This document shows, piece by piece, positions 6,243-8,110 of a stretch of DNA of 8,110 bases. The stretch spans positions 1 to 8,110 of the forward strand of contig JAHFZE010000181.1 of assembly GCA_020854785.1 (NCBI GenBank). Reading direction: 5' to 3'. Position numbers and translations under genes: made by a program. Every line of letters begins with the position of its first letter. The stretch's first letter is position 1. The notes beneath the pieces were generated by a model. That model was not told the origin of the DNA, searched no databases, and was given only the letters and a program-made list of their open reading frames with translations. The DNA is from Methanomethylovorans sp. (GTDB lineage: Archaea; Halobacteriota; Methanosarcinia; Methanosarcinales; Methanosarcinaceae).

Positions 6243-6583
6243 ACATGCTAAAAATAAGCAACATATATATTTATTTCCATACTATGATATAGTTGTCAGA
6301 TGTCCATTATAAACACTGTTTGGCACAACAATATATATCTACATATGTATATATCTATTTTATAATGTTATGATTTAGATGGTGCAGGATCGAAACGAAA
6401 AGTATAAATTCTACTGTACTGAATCCATTTAGAGGAATCTCCTGTGCATAAAGAATCACTCCCATCGATGCATTATATCTAATGGATCTATTGGTGCAAT
6501 GATATACTATTCCCCGTAATTCACCCAAAATCTGAGAGGTTCCTCAATTTCTCCATCTATCTCTCATAAAGTTGTTTTTATTT
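6243..6583. other. 341-bp intergenic region, no recognised gene
   Basis: This AT-rich stretch separates the FAD-protein gene from the HerA-like gene. It holds the HerA-like promoter (6264-6273) and, on the - strand, a short hairpin GAGG-AA-CCTC (about 6536-6545) that might help end the FAD-protein transcript. A 36-codon - strand frame (6355-6465) has no ribosome-binding site. A + strand TATA-like AGTATAAATT (6401-6410) lies upstream of a T-rich stretch (6571-6584). I see no tRNA fold, CRISPR repeat or mobile-element end. A small non-coding RNA on the + strand cannot be excluded. Confidence 0.5.
6264..6273 (-). promoter_or_regulatory. TATA box for the HerA-like gene (leaderless mRNA predicted)
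   Basis: The reverse strand reads TAAATATATA. Its centre lies about 26 bases upstream of the A of the ATG at 6242, the standard distance from an archaeal TATA box to the transcription start, so the mRNA should begin at or next to the start codon. The absence of any purine-rich ribosome-binding site upstream of this ATG agrees. Confidence 0.6.
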
Positions 6584-7987
6584 TCAAGACGAGTGAAGTT
6601 TAAGGATCCCCCTGGCTGCAAGTATCCCTGTTGCTGCAGAGTTGACCAGGTCCCTTGAAAGGCCGGTACCATCTCCGGCAGCAAAAAGTCCATTTATACT
6701 AGTTTGCATGTTCCTGTCCACAGCTACTTCCATAGCATAAAATTTCACTTCTGGTGCGTAGAGGAGGGTGGAGTCTGAGTTCACGCCGGGAATGATCATA
6801 TTAAGGGTGTCCAGACCCTCTATGATGTCCATAACTATTCTGTGAGGAAGGGCCATGGAAATATCTCCGGGAGTTACATCTTTCAGAGTATTCTTTATTG
6901 TATTCTTTGCAATTCTTGCTTCAGTAGAGCGTCGACCTCGGCGCAGATCTCCCATCCTCTGCAATACAGGTTTACCACCCCCGATAGTAGTAGCCAGTTT
7001 TGCCACAGATTTTGCGTACTTGATAGTGTTTTCCATTGGATGTGTCAGCTCCACATGTACAAGAAAAGCGAAATTGGTGTTTTCCGAGGTCACAGTGTGC
7101 ATGGAATGTCCATTTGTGGCAATGAATCCCTCATAATTTTCTTTCACAACAAATCCATGTTCATTAGTGCAAAAAGTCCGCACGAAATCGTCATATCTGG
7201 AAGTGCGGATATGGAATTTTGGATCGTGATTTATGCGGGTGACAGGGTCCATTATTATTGCCGGGACTTCCACCCGTACTCCAATGTCCACGCCACTAAA
7301 ACTCGCTTTTATGGTATGCTCTGTTACCAGCCGGTTCACCCATTCGCAGCCTATCCTTCCCGGACAAAGTAATACATTATCAGAGGTAAGAAGTGTTCCA
7401 TCTTCAATAATCACGCCTTTACATGTGGAATTTTCAATGATCAGGTCGATAACCCTTGTCCTTAACATAAAATGGATACCCTTATTATCAAGGTCGTGTT
7501 TGAATCTTGAAATTACTTCTTTTGCATTATCGGAACCTATGTGCCTCTGTTTGATCTCTATGAACTTAGCGCCTACTGAAGCTGCTCTGCGCTGCAATAT
7601 CTCTATTTCTTGTGGATCAGGCATTGATATCTTTATGGTAGCACCATATTCCAAAAAAATAGCATCTACTTCTTCCACAAGTTTCCATGCCTCGTTCTCA
7701 TCACATGTGAATACCGAAAGGTCACCTCCAATATCCGGCCTGAGGTTCAAGGTCCCATCCGAGAAAGTACCAGCACCACCCACGCCGCACATAACATCAC
7801 AGGGTGAACAGAGTGCACATTTCAGCTCGGGCCCCAGGGAGCAATGCCTATCCTTAACATCACTTCCCATATCAATGACCAAAGTTTTTAATTGATGCTG
7901 GGCGAGTTCCCTTGCAGCAAACATGCCTGCAGGCCCTGACCCCACTATGATCACATCATAGTCAGGTCCACTAAAAGAAGAGGTCAT
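6584..7987 (-). CDS. FAD-dependent oxidoreductase, COG2509-type
   Basis: Cytoplasmic flavoprotein whose substrate is unknown for the family. I prefer the ATG at 7987 (467 residues): AAGG lies 9 nt upstream and the dinucleotide fold then follows a short leader. The upstream TTG at 8014 and ATGs at 7996/7993 are alternatives. Residues 10-45 form the N-terminal FAD-binding fold with GSGPAG (16-21) and VID (37-39). A cysteine cluster CALCSPCDVMC (57-67, spacing CX2CX2CX3C) precedes GVGGAGTFSDGTLN, a family hallmark. The middle has R-G-R-R-S-T-E-A-R around 350-358. The C-terminal FAD motif GLFAAGDGTGLSRDLVNSA occupies about 434-452. The Cys spacing resembles a [4Fe-4S] site, which is inference. 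An unidentified gene ends 43 bp upstream on the same strand, so the two may be co-transcribed. No signal peptide or membrane segment is visible. Confidence 0.85.
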   Translation of the reverse strand: MTSSFSGPDYDVIIVGSGPAGMFAARELAQHQLKTLVIDMGSDVKDRHCSLGPELKCALCSPCDVMCGVGGAGTFSDGTLNLRPDIGGDLSVFTCDENEAWKLVEEVDAIFLEYGATIKISMPDPQEIEILQRRAASVGAKFIEIKQRHIGSDNAKEVISRFKHDLDNKGIHFMLRTRVIDLIIENSTCKGVIIEDGTLLTSDNVLLCPGRIGCEWVNRLVTEHTIKASFSGVDIGVRVEVPAIIMDPVTRINHDPKFHIRTSRYDDFVRTFCTNEHGFVVKENYEGFIATNGHSMHTVTSENTNFAFLVHVELTHPMENTIKYAKSVAKLATTIGGGKPVLQRMGDLRRGRRSTEARIAKNTIKNTLKDVTPGDISMALPHRIVMDIIEGLDTLNMIIPGVNSDSTLLYAPEVKFYAMEVAVDRNMQTSINGLFAAGDGTGLSRDLVNSAATGILAARGILKLHSS

Positions 7988-7996
7988 GCACATCAT

Positions 7997-8000
7997 CCTT
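7997..8000 (-). promoter_or_regulatory. ribosome-binding site supporting the start of the FAD protein
   Basis: The reverse strand reads GAAGGATGATG, with AAGG 9 bases upstream of the ATG at 7987. The nearby ATGs at 7996 and 7993 overlap or sit too close to this element, which favours 7987 over them and over the TTG at 8014. Confidence 0.55.
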
Positions 8001-8030
8001 CGAAATATGAACAATGTGCAGTATGTCCTT

Positions 8031-8110
8031 TCAAGATAAAATCTTATCCAGTTGTTTCAGCTTTCTGGCAAGAGAAATTTCCTGGGCTATCCGCCTTCCT
8101 GTTGAAAGGC
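8031..8110 (-). CDS. C-terminal end of an unidentified protein (5' partial)
   Basis: The reverse strand is open from the right edge to a TGA at 8031-8033 and encodes about 25 residues, ending RKLKQLDKILS. The composition (Leu, Lys, Arg, Ile, Ala; helical) looks like a real protein C-terminus. The other two reverse frames hit stops: one early, the other near 8050. Too little is present to name the family. The FAD-protein gene starts 43 bp further on, on the same strand, so the two could form an operon. Confidence 0.5.
   Translation of the reverse strand, partial: LSTGRRIAQEISLARKLKQLDKILS

Noticed and set aside
6379..6432. 17-codon + strand frame beginning at an ATG near 6379
   Set aside because: Too short, with no ribosome-binding site and no recognisable product.
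7233..7895. 220-codon open frame on the + strand
   Set aside because: It lies entirely antisense to the FAD-protein gene, has Ser/Pro/Ile-rich composition typical of a shadow frame, and shows no family motifs.

Overview
The window looks like chromosomal DNA of a methanogenic archaeon, most likely a methylotrophic member of the Methanosarcinales. The evidence is TATA-type archaeal promoter elements rather than -35/-10 boxes, oligo-T style 3' ends, a relative of the corrinoid proteins of methylotrophic methanogenesis, a HerA/DUF87-type ATPase, and methanogen-like LeuD and LeuB sequences. The genus call is inference, because no rRNA or species marker is present. There are no tRNA or rRNA genes, CRISPR arrays or transposases.

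Layout. On the + strand, 1-1810 holds the end of a two-gene ABC exporter operon: a MacB/FtsX-type permease cut by the left edge, then an ATPase that overlaps it by 8 bp. Everything else is on the - strand. From right to left these are: the C-terminal end of an unidentified gene (8031-8110); a COG2509-type FAD-dependent protein (6584-7987); a 341-bp non-coding stretch; a HerA-like ATPase that is probably translated from a leaderless mRNA (4947-6242); leuD and leuB (4323-4805, 3159-4286), ending in a perfect 24-bp palindrome; a stand-alone corrinoid-protein paralogue with its own promoter and a strong Shine-Dalgarno sequence (2331-2885); and a small coiled-coil protein with a CxxC motif (1789-2109), whose 3' end overlaps the ABC ATPase gene convergently.

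How the genes fit together. The permease and ATPase form one membrane complex. LeuD and LeuB catalyse consecutive steps of leucine biosynthesis and, through the citramalate route, can serve isoleucine biosynthesis; the large subunit LeuC is not in the window. The other genes look like separate transcription units.

The most unusual element is the corrinoid-protein paralogue. Its helical cap domain is well preserved. The cobalt-ligating DxHxxG motif, however, reads D-V-D-P-I-K, and the rest of the B12-binding Rossmann domain is shortened. It therefore probably cannot bind cobalamin in the usual base-off/His-on way, and a non-catalytic role is possible. Secondary points are a ferredoxin-like CX2CX2CX3C cluster in the FAD protein, an ICDH-like Lys-Tyr pair at the cofactor site of LeuB, and an unusual specificity loop in LeuD.
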